This document shows, piece after piece, positions 9,074 through 18,506 of a DNA stretch of 44,090 nucleotides. Source of the stretch: Patescibacteria group bacterium (GTDB taxonomy: Bacteria > Patescibacteriota > Minisyncoccia > UBA6257 > HR35); assembly GCA_030549895.1 (NCBI GenBank), contig JAUQQM010000001.1:1-44090 (forward strand), written 5' to 3'. The notes below the pieces were generated by a model. That model was not told the DNA's origin and made no database searches. It saw only the letters and a program-made list of their open reading frames with translations. The translations under genes were made by a program, and so were the position numbers. Each line of letters opens with the position of its first letter. Position 1 is the stretch's first letter.

Positions 9074-9945
9074 AAAAGTTAATTGTCCTCACGGGTCCTA
9101 CAGGAAGTGGAAAAACTGAATTCTCTTTGTACCTTGCTAAAAAAATCAACGGAGCTATAGTAAATGCTGACTCAAGAAATGTATATAAATTTTTAGATTT
9201 AGGAACTGATAAACCTAAAAATTTAAAGGTAGAAAATTATCTCTTTGACTTTGTTCATCCTAAAAATCAATACTCTCTTTTTGATTGGTTGAGCGATGTT
9301 GAAAAAATAATCAAAAAAACTACAAAACCAATAATTATTGTTGGAGGAACATGGTTGTGGATAAAAGCTCTAGTTCAAGGATGGGAATTACCTAAGGTAG
9401 GACCTAATAAAAAGTTGAGAAAAGAACTTGAAAATTTATCAGTTGAACGACTCCAAGAAATTTTAAAAAAATTAGATCCAAGAAGATTTAAAGAACTTAA
9501 AGAAAATGTCAAAAATAAAAGAAGGTTAATAAGAGCAATTGAGATAGCTAAAAGTTTAGGAAAAGTTCCAAAAATAAGAAAGAAGAAAAAATATGAAATT
9601 TTACTTTTAGCAATAAAAAGAAAAAAGCTCGAAAAAATAATTAAAAAAAGAATTTTAGACTCAATTAAAAATGGCCTTATAGATGAGATAAAAAATCTCC
9701 ATGAAAAAAAGGGAATTTCTTATAAAAAAATTCAAAGTTTTGGCCTAAGATACAGGTATTTTACTCTTTTTCTTTTAAAAAAATTAACTCTAAAAGAAGC
9801 TGTGGAAAAAACTTACAAAGATACTTTAAAGTATGCTAAAACCCAAATTAGAGAAATAAAAAAATTAAAACCAATTTGGATAAGTAAAAAAAGTGAAGCT
9901 TTAAAAATAACGAAGAATTTCTTAAAAGAAGAAGTAATGCCTTAA
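9070..9945 (+). CDS. miaA: tRNA dimethylallyltransferase
   Basis: [49 protein letters not shown]...; ATGA overlap with preceding stop supports start at 9070 rather than 9052. Confidence 0.93.
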   Translation: [291 protein letters not shown]

Positions 9946-9955
9946 ATATTTCTTT

Positions 9956-11443
9956 TTAAAGATCTTTAGATTTAGATTCTCTAAAAGCATTTTCTTTATT
10001 AGATTTGAGAGTATCTATATCTTTTTGATAACTCTCGGCTATACGCATTACATCATCTCCATAAAATCTATAAGCAGGTCTGTTCCAGTTTGAGCCAGCA
10101 AAATAAATCATAGCAGCTTTCCATTCAGCATACTTTGTTCCTGCTGTAGCTCCAGCATCAGCTAAATAAAGAGCAGCAGCAACAAAAGAGTCAATTATAT
10201 TCCAAGGAGAAGGTGGATTATGACCAGTAATATCACTTATTCTCTTTTTATATTTTACCCAAGTACTAGGTAAAAATTGAGCAGGGCCCATAGCTCCTCC
10301 CCATCCATACCATTGTTTGCAAGATACTGGCATTTGATCTGGATCAAGACCAAGTTCAGAAACAAGAGATTCAAAAATTGGCCATTCTTTCGGATTCATA
10401 GCTTTTTTATAGTTACAAGTTCCAACATTTTTTCCTATTTTAGATTCATAATCAAGAACTGCTAAAATCAAAGCTGCTCTTACACCAGTTACTTGAGAAG
10501 CGAGTTCTGCATATTTTAAAGCTGTCTCAAAAGTAATATCTCCTACACCACCAGCAAGCTGATAAATTTTTGTCCTTATTTGAGCTGCTGTTTTTTCAGA
10601 CTCTTTTAAAAGTTTTTGATAATTAGCTTCAATACCCTTTGTTTTTGCTAAGAGATTTTTCTTTTCTTTTAAAATTTCATTTAATTCTTGTCTTCTAATC
10701 TCTTGACTATTTAAAAGAGCTATTTTTTGAGCTTGTTCGTCTTCAAGTTGAGCTTCTTTTTCCATCAGATCTTTTTGAATGACTTTTAGAGCATCTATAC
10801 TTTCTTGAATTGAAATTTGAATTTTATCTAAAGTAACTATTTTATTGAAAAAATCAGAAAGTTGTTTACTTTCTACTAAAATATCAATAAGACTTTTTTT
10901 CTGATTTTTATAAATTTCTCTCAAAGCCTCTTTTAATTTTTCCTTATTTCTATTTATTCTTTCTTTGGTTTCCTTTATACCTTTTTGAGTTTCGTCTATT
11001 TTCTTATCTAACTCCTTTATCTCTAATTCTATGGCCTTAATTTCAAGGTTAATTTTTTTAACTAAAGTATCATAGTACTGAATCTGTTTTTGAAGAGTAT
11101 TTTTTTCTTTTGATATTTTATCAAGTTGATTCTTATATTCATCTATTTGTTTAAGAACTTCTTGAAGTTGAGTTTCTAAACTCTGACGATATTCTTCAAA
11201 AGGATTAAGAGGTACTTGTTTTTCTTCAGAAGAGTTTTCAGTCGAAGTCGTTTTATTATTGGATTTTTCTTCTGTTTGAGCTGGTGCTAAAGAAATTGAC
11301 CAGAAAAATAGCGAAATTATTATTGAAAAGACTAAAAATAAATTATAAAATTTAAAGTTAGGCTTAATTTTTAGGTCTTCTTTTTTTTCTTTAATTTGAT
11401 GTCTTTTTTTAAAGGGTTTTATTTCTAAAATTAAATTACTCAC
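9956..11443 (-). CDS. Coiled-coil protein with C-terminal lytic transglycosylase (MltB-like/SLT-type) domain
   Basis: Long Lys/Glu coiled coil, then AALILAVLDYESKIGKNVG...WYGWGGAMGPAQFLPSTWVKYKKRISD...AALYLADAGA. Confidence 0.85.
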   Translation of the reverse strand: MSNLILEIKPFKKRHQIKEKKEDLKIKPNFKFYNLFLVFSIIISLFFWSISLAPAQTEEKSNNKTTSTENSSEEKQVPLNPFEEYRQSLETQLQEVLKQIDEYKNQLDKISKEKNTLQKQIQYYDTLVKKINLEIKAIELEIKELDKKIDETQKGIKETKERINRNKEKLKEALREIYKNQKKSLIDILVESKQLSDFFNKIVTLDKIQISIQESIDALKVIQKDLMEKEAQLEDEQAQKIALLNSQEIRRQELNEILKEKKNLLAKTKGIEANYQKLLKESEKTAAQIRTKIYQLAGGVGDITFETALKYAELASQVTGVRAALILAVLDYESKIGKNVGTCNYKKAMNPKEWPIFESLVSELGLDPDQMPVSCKQWYGWGGAMGPAQFLPSTWVKYKKRISDITGHNPPSPWNIIDSFVAAALYLADAGATAGTKYAEWKAAMIYFAGSNWNRPAYRFYGDDVMRIAESYQKDIDTLKSNKENAFRESKSKDL

Positions 11444-11681
11444 TTAAAAAAAGATCGAAGTGGATTACCTCGTCAGTCAATGGATGTCTTTGAATTTCCT
11501 TTATAATTCCTCTATATTTTTGGCCCTCAAAAACAAAATCAATACTTTGGCCTTCATAAAACTTAAACTCCTTAGAAAAAACAGCTATTTTTGCTGATTT
11601 TTTACCATATAGAATACCTGGTAAAAAGCCTTTTTTTCTTACTTTTTCTGCTTTTTCTTCCCGTGTAATCACTTCGATCAT
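11436..11681 (-). CDS. 50S ribosomal protein bL25, short form
   Basis: REEKAEKVRKKGFLPGILYGKK...IKEIQRHPLTDEVIHFDLFLSE matches the bL25 RNA-binding domain pattern; only 81 aa. Confidence 0.8.
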   Translation of the reverse strand: MIEVITREEKAEKVRKKGFLPGILYGKKSAKIAVFSKEFKFYEGQSIDFVFEGQKYRGIIKEIQRHPLTDEVIHFDLFLSE

Positions 11682-11703
11682 AAAATAATTATACCATAAA
11701 AAA

Positions 11704-12957
11704 TTAACCTAAAACCTTAAGATCATCATAGCTAACGTACCCTTGAACAAGAAAATCTTCAAAAATTCTTGAAAATTTTGGCCCTAAAGCTTTTTCAAAA
11801 AGCTTATTCCACATAGCTTCTTGCTGATGGTAAACAACTTTTTTCATAGTCCTTGATTGTTCTACTAAATTCATAATAACATCTACCAAATTAAAACTAA
11901 TTAAAACTTCTATCCCATTTTCATCTAAGAAAAGATCTCCAACCCAGTCTATATCTTTCCAAAAATCAATATTATGGCCAATTTCCTTAGAAAAATCTGC
12001 TAAAGCCTTCAAAGAAGAGCTATAATGGTAAGCTTCAGTATTTACTCTTGGCAGAAAAAGTCTTGAATCCCATTCATCATCTTTATAAAGATATCTTTGA
12101 ACAACTAAAATAGAATTTTGGTTAGCTTCTTCTAAAACTTCGCCTTTTATACACCAATTTATAACCTTGAAAAAATCTTCTTTTTTTGCGTATTTTTCAA
12201 AAATACTTGAATAAAACTTAATTTCAAAGCTATAATGAAAAACTAAAGTAAGTAATCTAAAAAGAGTACCCTCAAGTTCAAGATCAGTAGGAATAACAAA
12301 AATAACACCGTATTCTTTAAGGTGACTTACATTATGAAGCTTATGTTCGCAGAATTTTTTTGCTATTTCTTTGTACTTCGGCTCAAGACAAATAAGTTCT
12401 ATTTTCCTTTTTTCAAAATCTTCATAAGTCAAATTTCTTGAAAATTCCTCAAAACTTTTATTTAGCCATTCAGCTTCTTCAGAAAATCTAAGAGCACTCA
12501 AAAGATATTCAATTTTCTCTTTTTCTATTAGCTCATCAACATCTCTTGCGCCTAAAAATGAAACTAAATTCTTTGGAGGATACTTTCTTAAAAATTCAAT
12601 ACCTTTTTCCCATTTCAAAAAGAATCCTTCGTAGTTTATCCTTGTCTTTAAAAATGAAAGAATATTATCAAGATCATTTTTTGAACTAAGTTTTGGTCGA
12701 GAAAAAAATTGTTCAAAAAAGAAGTTATCTAATCTTATTTTTTGAAAAAGAACATTAAAGACTTCACTAGCAACTGATTTTGGGTACCAATTAAAAATTT
12801 TCAAAAATATATCTCTTATAACTTTCTCCTTTTCTTCATAAATTTCTTCAATAAGATCTCTTTTGGCAATACTATTTAAAATCTCAATCAAACTTTTAAA
12901 TCTTCTTTGATCTATACGTAAAATTTTTGCTATTTTTTGAAATTTTAAATCTTCCAT
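11704..12957 (-). CDS. Hypothetical protein (417 aa), no recognised family
   Basis: Long ORF overlapping the PfkB gene by 13 nt. Confidence 0.7.
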   Translation of the reverse strand: MEDLKFQKIAKILRIDQRRFKSLIEILNSIAKRDLIEEIYEEKEKVIRDIFLKIFNWYPKSVASEVFNVLFQKIRLDNFFFEQFFSRPKLSSKNDLDNILSFLKTRINYEGFFLKWEKGIEFLRKYPPKNLVSFLGARDVDELIEKEKIEYLLSALRFSEEAEWLNKSFEEFSRNLTYEDFEKRKIELICLEPKYKEIAKKFCEHKLHNVSHLKEYGVIFVIPTDLELEGTLFRLLTLVFHYSFEIKFYSSIFEKYAKKEDFFKVINWCIKGEVLEEANQNSILVVQRYLYKDDEWDSRLFLPRVNTEAYHYSSSLKALADFSKEIGHNIDFWKDIDWVGDLFLDENGIEVLISFNLVDVIMNLVEQSRTMKKVVYHQQEAMWNKLFEKALGPKFSRIFEDFLVQGYVSYDDLKVLG

Positions 12958-13886
12958 TCTCTAATAGTTAATTTTTGCCATCTTAATTTATTATAATCCT
13001 TTTTAGAAAGATGGCTAGTATTAGCACCAAGACTTTCAATTATTGAAGTTGCATTGGCACTTCCCCAAACAAGAGCTGTTTTAATATCTTTACCTAATAA
13101 AATAGCTGAAGTAAAACCAACGGCAAAAGCATCACCAGCACCTGTTCGATCAACAATTTGTCTTTCTGGAAAAATATCAGCTCTTAAGACAAAATCTCTA
13201 AACATACATAAAGAGCCTTCTTTTTCTAACGTGACAACAACAATTTCTGGGCCCGCTTCTTTTAAAACTTTAAGAGATTCTTTTAAGTCTTCTTTTTCTG
13301 TCAAACTCTGACATTCTTTTTTGTTTAAAATTAAAATATTTACATTTTGTAAAATACTTTTCAGTTGGGAAATACCAAGACTTGCATGATAAAAAGAAGG
13401 GTTCCAAATTATTGGAACATTTTGCTTTTTAAAGTGTTGGACAATAGATTTTAAAATTAAAACTTTAGTAAGACTTGGTCCAAGATAAAGAGACTTTGTT
13501 TTTATTTTTTTTATCTTTTTTACATCTTTAAATTCTAAAACTGAACTTGCTCCTCTCCAAACAAAAGGATAATCATCTTTGTTCGAGACTCTTAAAATAA
13601 AAGAAATTGCTGTTGCTTTTCTTGAGCGATCAAAATAAACATTAATTTTCTTTTTTTTAAGTTCTCTTAAAATAAAATCTCCTATTAAATCTCTTCCAAC
13701 TTGAATATAAGTTGCGGTCTTAAAACCTATTTTTCTAAATCCTAAAGCGGTATTAACAGCTCCTCCACCAAGAAAAATATCTAACTTATCAAGATCTACT
13801 TTAAAGTTTGGTTGAAAATCATTTAATGTTTGTTTAAAGGCAAATATATCTAAAGTAGCGCTTCCAATTGTCAAAATATCATTCAT
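12945..13886 (-). CDS. PfkB/ribokinase-family carbohydrate kinase
   Basis: IGSATLDIFAF, LGGGAVNTALGFRKIG, C-terminal DRTGAGDAFAVGF signature. Confidence 0.9.
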   Translation of the reverse strand: MNDILTIGSATLDIFAFKQTLNDFQPNFKVDLDKLDIFLGGGAVNTALGFRKIGFKTATYIQVGRDLIGDFILRELKKKKINVYFDRSRKATAISFILRVSNKDDYPFVWRGASSVLEFKDVKKIKKIKTKSLYLGPSLTKVLILKSIVQHFKKQNVPIIWNPSFYHASLGISQLKSILQNVNILILNKKECQSLTEKEDLKESLKVLKEAGPEIVVVTLEKEGSLCMFRDFVLRADIFPERQIVDRTGAGDAFAVGFTSAILLGKDIKTALVWGSANATSIIESLGANTSHLSKKDYNKLRWQKLTIREWKI

Positions 13887-13889
13887 AAG

Positions 13890-14996
13890 CTAGGCGCTAG
13901 GATTTAAAACATAAAGAAAAGAATCGAAGCTTACCCTGTGGGGCATATTTTTTCCATAAAAACCTGAAAATATTGTATAGTTTTCATCATATTTTCTATA
14001 ATCTTCTCTCGTAAGTCTTTTCTTTACCTCTTCTGTAAAATTAAAGAAAAATCTTACTAATTCTCTATATAGCTCACCTTTAAGAAAGTTTTGGCGATTT
14101 TCATTTATAAAATTAACTAAAACTTCTTTTAGCTCATTGTTTGTAAAGTTTTTAAAATAAAAATGCAAAAATGCCTCAAAAGAAGGAAGATAATTTTCTG
14201 GCATTGAAAGCTGCTTAAGAAAAGCAATCCTTAAAAACTCTTCTAAAATAGCCCGTGGAATTAAATCATCTCTTATAATAACCAACTCACCACTGTGAAT
14301 TTTTTCTTCTAAAAGTTCATTAAATAAATAACTTCTTGTAGAGATATGATATTCTACCCCACCATACTCACCGGTAAAAATTGTCTTTGGAATCTCATTT
14401 TTAAGATCTATATTACTTTCTCTTTCTAAAATTCCAAGAGCAAGTCTTATAATCTCCGGCCTTACGACCAATAATTGTTTTTCTTTTTTGAAATTTTTAC
14501 CTTCAAGAATCTTTGTTAAAATATCTTCATAAAAAGGAATTTTTTCTTTCATTCTTTCAAGTAAAATTTTAGATAGTTCATCTATAAAACTTTGAGCGAA
14601 ATTTTCCTGGTCTTTTAAATTTTTAGCTAAATTAATAAGTTCTTCTTCGCTAAAAAGAGAGTTTGCACTAAAACCTTCTTTTTCAAAATCTCCTAAAAAT
14701 TCTATATTTCTTATTTTTCCAGTACAAAAAAGCCAAAGTAATGCTTTAACCTCATCTTCTTGCCCTGGTTTTATAAACTTTGAAATTGAAGGAAAAACTT
14801 CTTGAGGAAATTTTCTTTTCTTTAAAGCATCTTCAATTTTTTTAAAAGCATCTTTATTATTAAAGTAATTATCACAAAAAATAACTCTATCTGGCAAAAA
14901 TGTACTATCTTTAAATAAATGTGAAATGACAGCAACTGTAATTTCTTTTATCTCTTTTTCTTTTTTTCTTCCAGCCAAAAACTCAAATAATTTCAT
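13890..14996 (-). CDS. Hypothetical protein (368 aa), no recognised family
   Basis: Long ORF; ATG 2 nt after the tRNA-Trp 3' end; 3 nt before the PfkB gene. Confidence 0.7.
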   Translation of the reverse strand: MKLFEFLAGRKKEKEIKEITVAVISHLFKDSTFLPDRVIFCDNYFNNKDAFKKIEDALKKRKFPQEVFPSISKFIKPGQEDEVKALLWLFCTGKIRNIEFLGDFEKEGFSANSLFSEEELINLAKNLKDQENFAQSFIDELSKILLERMKEKIPFYEDILTKILEGKNFKKEKQLLVVRPEIIRLALGILERESNIDLKNEIPKTIFTGEYGGVEYHISTRSYLFNELLEEKIHSGELVIIRDDLIPRAILEEFLRIAFLKQLSMPENYLPSFEAFLHFYFKNFTNNELKEVLVNFINENRQNFLKGELYRELVRFFFNFTEEVKKRLTREDYRKYDENYTIFSGFYGKNMPHRVSFDSFLYVLNPSA

Positions 14997-14998
14997 AG

Positions 14999-15070
14999 CG
15001 GGGCCGGCAGGACTCGAACCTGCAGTCCTGGTTTTGGAGACCAGTGGTTTACCAATTAACCGACGGCCCC
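14999..15070 (-). tRNA. tRNA-Trp (CCA)
   Basis: Cloverleaf on minus strand: GGGGCCG acceptor, anticodon loop CTCCAAA (CCA), G73. Confidence 0.94.
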
Positions 15071-15078
15071 AAAAAATT

Positions 15079-15087
15079 ATTATAACA
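15079..15087 (-). promoter_or_regulatory. Extended -10 promoter TGTTATAAT for tRNA-Trp and downstream operon
   Basis: 8 nt upstream of the tRNA 5' end, the same spacing as tRNA-Ala. Confidence 0.6.
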
Positions 15088-15090
15088 CAA

Positions 15091-15122
15091 AAAGGCCCCT
15101 GCCTAATTGCAGGGGCCTTTTG
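15091..15122 (-). terminator. Intrinsic terminator of the 1093-aa surface protein gene
   Basis: AAGGCCCCTGC-loop-GCAGGGGCCTTTTT, GC-rich stem with U tract on minus strand. Confidence 0.85.
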
Positions 15123-15147
15123 AGTTTCGAGAATTTCTAGAGTAACT

Positions 15148-18100
15148 TTAGTGTTGGTAAGTGTAGCTTAACTGAGTACCTGGATTAAGCGTAGAATCAA
15201 GATTTATTCCAGTAGCTACACCATCTCCAAATTGGAAGCTATCAACTCTAAATGTGGTGCTATAAGTACCTTGAGCAGATTTTTCACTTACATTAACAAG
15301 TCTCAAGGTGTAATTCTTTGCACCAGAAATATCTCTATTATTAAAGTTAATCACATATAGTTTAGATGTATCCCCTTCATTCCAACTTACTTGAGAACTG
15401 GTAGCTATTAAATTACCACCATCATAAACTTCAAGAACTGTATTAGTGGAGGTTGTAATTTTATTACTAGTTACAGTAAAGGTAGCTGTACCTAATTTAA
15501 TTGAATCAACATTGCTTTCTTTTATTATTGGAGTCAAAGCTAGAGTTACAAAGTTCGTACCAAAACTCCAACCACTCACAGGTTTAACTTCAACTTTTAG
15601 ATTTCCTCTATAAACTGTCATTTGATTTCCTACAAGAGCACTAGTAGTTGTAGTAATTTGCTGAGAAGAATCAACTCCTCTATAAACAATCTCGGTAATA
15701 GCTGGTGTAATTGTTGCAGGAGTATTAATATTAACTGAAGAGTAGGCTGCCACACTTGATTTCAAAGAAAGAACTTTCTCGCTATTAGCATTTACCACAA
15801 AATTAAGACCTGTAAATCTGATGGTTGATGTTTCTGAACCTATATTTTCCCAACCGTATCGAGTTTCGCTTATTTGACCATCTGTAAGAGTTAGATTATA
15901 AAAGTAACCAGGCTTTGTTGTTGAAGCTCTAACAACTATTTCTTCTATCTTTATATTCTCTTCTTTGCTTGCTGAAAGTTTAATCCTTAAAAGTTCTTCA
16001 CCAGTTGAATTAGTAACTAAGTAACGAGAGACTGGAGTATCTGAATGAAGAGCGAAGTTCAAACTACCACTTTCAGTTACTGTTATCTGTTGACCAGCAA
16101 TTGATGGAGATCCAGAGTTACCACTTGGAGTGATGTAAGAAATTGTAGCTGTAGAGACTATTGGAGTTCCTGTTGGAGCTGAAGTTAAGATATCAGCGTA
16201 AACTTCAATAATCTTTTGAGTTCCTTTAGAAACATTAACATTGACAGAAAAGTTTTCAGAAGAAGCTGGAACAACTCTTACATCATTTGGAGCTAAAGAA
16301 ATTCTTAGATTTCTATAAGCAGTTGTTGTAGAAAGACTAATTTGGACTGAAGTAATAGTAAGATCTTCATATTGAGAAGCACTAACAACATAAGAACCAA
16401 TTTTAGCTCCTACTTTTCCTTTTACAAATGACTGATCTCCATAAGAAGAATCTTTTGCCACAGTAGCTTGACCAGTAACTACACTCACACTATCTGCGCT
16501 CATATCACTACTTGGAACAGAAATAAGATTTAATGATTGAGTACCCTGAGCATTATTTGATCCTCCGAGTAATGTTAAAGTAATCGATCTACCACTACTT
16601 GGCTCACTTGTATTCCCTGGATCAGTCAAATCAGCCCATACTTCTAAAATAGCTTTTTGTCCTGGATAAACTACAAAGTTAAGATTATTAAATTCAGTAC
16701 CACTAGAGGAGGTTGAAATGTTAAGAGTAGGACCAACTTGTGAGTTATTTAGATACAAAGCACCATTTCTTAAACCAAAACTTGCTCCAGTAAAGGTAAC
16801 TCTTAATTTTAAGGTTTCTACTTTAACTGGTTCACCATAAGCATTCAATTCAAATTTTCCAATAACTGTTCTTGAGTCTTTGACGACATAAGGAGAACTA
16901 AGAGGTAGTCTTTGTATTACTAACTGACCACCTTGAATTGTTAAGGTTCCAGTATTTCTTGGCGTTCCTGTAATTTCAACACCTGCATTGTATTGAGAAT
17001 CAACAACATCAAAGTCAGATGGATATCTTAAAGAGAAAGAAAATTGTCTTGTAGAACCACCAACAATATCAGCTCTTACTTCGAAGTTTCTGTTTCCGGT
17101 CTTTAAAGTAATTGGTGATTGAGGCTTGAAAACAACATAAGAGCCCTCCCAAGAACCATCAGCTATTTTTTGACCATCAATGTAAAGGGCAAAATTTTGA
17201 AGATCCTGTTGACTAACAGAACCAATCAATCTTAATCTTAAACCTTTAAATAAGACTTCTCTATTATTTACCTGAACTTGATCACGATAAACTGTATAAG
17301 CCATTGAACCAGCATTTACTGTTCCGCTTGTTGGTTGAACTGTACCGGTGAAAGAAATATTAGCAAAATCTGATGGCTTTGAAGCTATTTGGAAGTTAAA
17401 ACCTCTTATTGGGAAATTACCAGTTGCTGTTACCCCAGAAATGTCACTGGCACTTTCAAGAGAAAAACCAACTGTCTGACCAGAAGTTCCACTACTTACA
17501 TCTGCAACCACAGAAAATGTAGCACTACTACCTGCTGGGATTTTTACGCTTAAACCAGTAAAGTTAGCATAATTTTGAGTTACTGAGGCAGGATCAGATA
17601 CTCTTTCATTATTTACATAAAGATAAACATTCTTTAAAGAATAATCAGAAGAAACTCCGGTTCTTTTAAGTTTTAACCCACTAATTGTCACTTCACTATT
17701 TGTACCATTAGAGACAATAAATTTAAGTAAGACAGCTCCTGATTGAGTCTCAATTAGAGTTCCTCCTGTTGGATTGTCAGAAGCTAAACTAACACTAACT
17801 TCTCCGCTTGGAGTTGGTGCTTGGCTAGGTTGACCCTGTTGGCTAAGTAATGTTAAAAGTAATGGTAAGATAGCCTGCAATTGAGGATTACCTTGGGCTA
17901 ATTGTTGTAAAAGCCCTATTAAAGCTGCTTGCTGGTTAGGTGATGGCTGTTGTTGAGCTGCCCCAGCACCATAAAGTTCATTTGCTTTTGCTCTGGTAAC
18001 TGGACCAAAGACACCTGTTTGACTAATTCCATATTTTTTCTGAAATGCTTTTACAGCTTCAACTGTAAGTGGTCCATAATAACCAGTAAGTTTATCTTTA

Positions 18101-18429
18101 TCTAAAATATTCTCACAATAAGCTAACATTTCCTGAAGATCTCTTACTTGAGAATCTTTCAAACCTTTATATAGGGTCTTTGTAAAATTATATTGACCTG
18201 CTCGACAACTTTGAGCAAGTGGAGATTTTAAACTTGGAACTAATAGCCAAGTTATCACAGCCACTGTTAGGATTATTGAAGTGGCTTTTAAAGTATTTTT
18301 ACTCATAAATTTTTTTATTTTTCCCTGGCTTCCAAAAATTTTTGGAAAACCAGAGAATTTGTTACTAAAATTGATAAAATTATAAAGGATATTATAAAAT
18401 TTTGTCAACTGTGAATAACTTTTACTCAT
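15148..18429 (-). CDS. Large secreted surface protein: PG-binding-1 domain plus repeated beta-sandwich-like modules (S-layer-like candidate)
   Basis: TKTLYKGLKDSQVRDLQEMLAYCENILDKDKLTGYYGPLTVEAVKAFQKKYGISQTGVFGPVTRAKANEL (PG_binding_1); repeated module endings with V/L-x-A-D. The start could be 18429 or the second MSK at 18306. Confidence 0.85.
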   Translation of the reverse strand: MSKSYSQLTKFYNILYNFINFSNKFSGFPKIFGSQGKIKKFMSKNTLKATSIILTVAVITWLLVPSLKSPLAQSCRAGQYNFTKTLYKGLKDSQVRDLQEMLAYCENILDKDKLTGYYGPLTVEAVKAFQKKYGISQTGVFGPVTRAKANELYGAGAAQQQPSPNQQAALIGLLQQLAQGNPQLQAILPLLLTLLSQQGQPSQAPTPSGEVSVSLASDNPTGGTLIETQSGAVLLKFIVSNGTNSEVTISGLKLKRTGVSSDYSLKNVYLYVNNERVSDPASVTQNYANFTGLSVKIPAGSSATFSVVADVSSGTSGQTVGFSLESASDISGVTATGNFPIRGFNFQIASKPSDFANISFTGTVQPTSGTVNAGSMAYTVYRDQVQVNNREVLFKGLRLRLIGSVSQQDLQNFALYIDGQKIADGSWEGSYVVFKPQSPITLKTGNRNFEVRADIVGGSTRQFSFSLRYPSDFDVVDSQYNAGVEITGTPRNTGTLTIQGGQLVIQRLPLSSPYVVKDSRTVIGKFELNAYGEPVKVETLKLRVTFTGASFGLRNGALYLNNSQVGPTLNISTSSSGTEFNNLNFVVYPGQKAILEVWADLTDPGNTSEPSSGRSITLTLLGGSNNAQGTQSLNLISVPSSDMSADSVSVVTGQATVAKDSSYGDQSFVKGKVGAKIGSYVVSASQYEDLTITSVQISLSTTTAYRNLRISLAPNDVRVVPASSENFSVNVNVSKGTQKIIEVYADILTSAPTGTPIVSTATISYITPSGNSGSPSIAGQQITVTESGSLNFALHSDTPVSRYLVTNSTGEELLRIKLSASKEENIKIEEIVVRASTTKPGYFYNLTLTDGQISETRYGWENIGSETSTIRFTGLNFVVNANSEKVLSLKSSVAAYSSVNINTPATITPAITEIVYRGVDSSQQITTTTSALVGNQMTVYRGNLKVEVKPVSGWSFGTNFVTLALTPIIKESNVDSIKLGTATFTVTSNKITTSTNTVLEVYDGGNLIATSSQVSWNEGDTSKLYVINFNNRDISGAKNYTLRLVNVSEKSAQGTYSTTFRVDSFQFGDGVATGINLDSTLNPGTQLSYTYQH
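18325..18353 (-). other. Strong inverted repeat at the 5' end of the surface-protein gene
   Basis: CTGG-tt-TTCCAAAAATTTTTGGAA-g-CCAG, just upstream of the internal start at 18306. Confidence 0.6.
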
Positions 18430-18445
18430 AATCTAACTTATTGAA

Positions 18446-18456
18446 ATTATAACATA
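18446..18456 (-). promoter_or_regulatory. Extended -10 promoter TATGTTATAAT for the surface-protein gene
   Basis: Exact motif 16 nt upstream of the first ATG. Confidence 0.6.
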
Positions 18457-18491
18457 CAATTAATTTGATGCAAATTAGATTGTGGATAAGT

Positions 18492-18497
18492 TATAAT
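18492..18497 (+). promoter_or_regulatory. -10 element TATAAT for tRNA-Pro
   Basis: TATAAT 9 nt before the tRNA 5' end. Confidence 0.5.
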
Positions 18498-18506
18498 TTT
18501 TTATTA

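Noticed and set aside
14926-15123. 65-aa plus-strand ORF
   Set aside because: Antisense read-through of tRNA-Trp and the terminator (GPAGLEPAVLVLETSGLPINRRPQ is a typical tRNA translation artefact).
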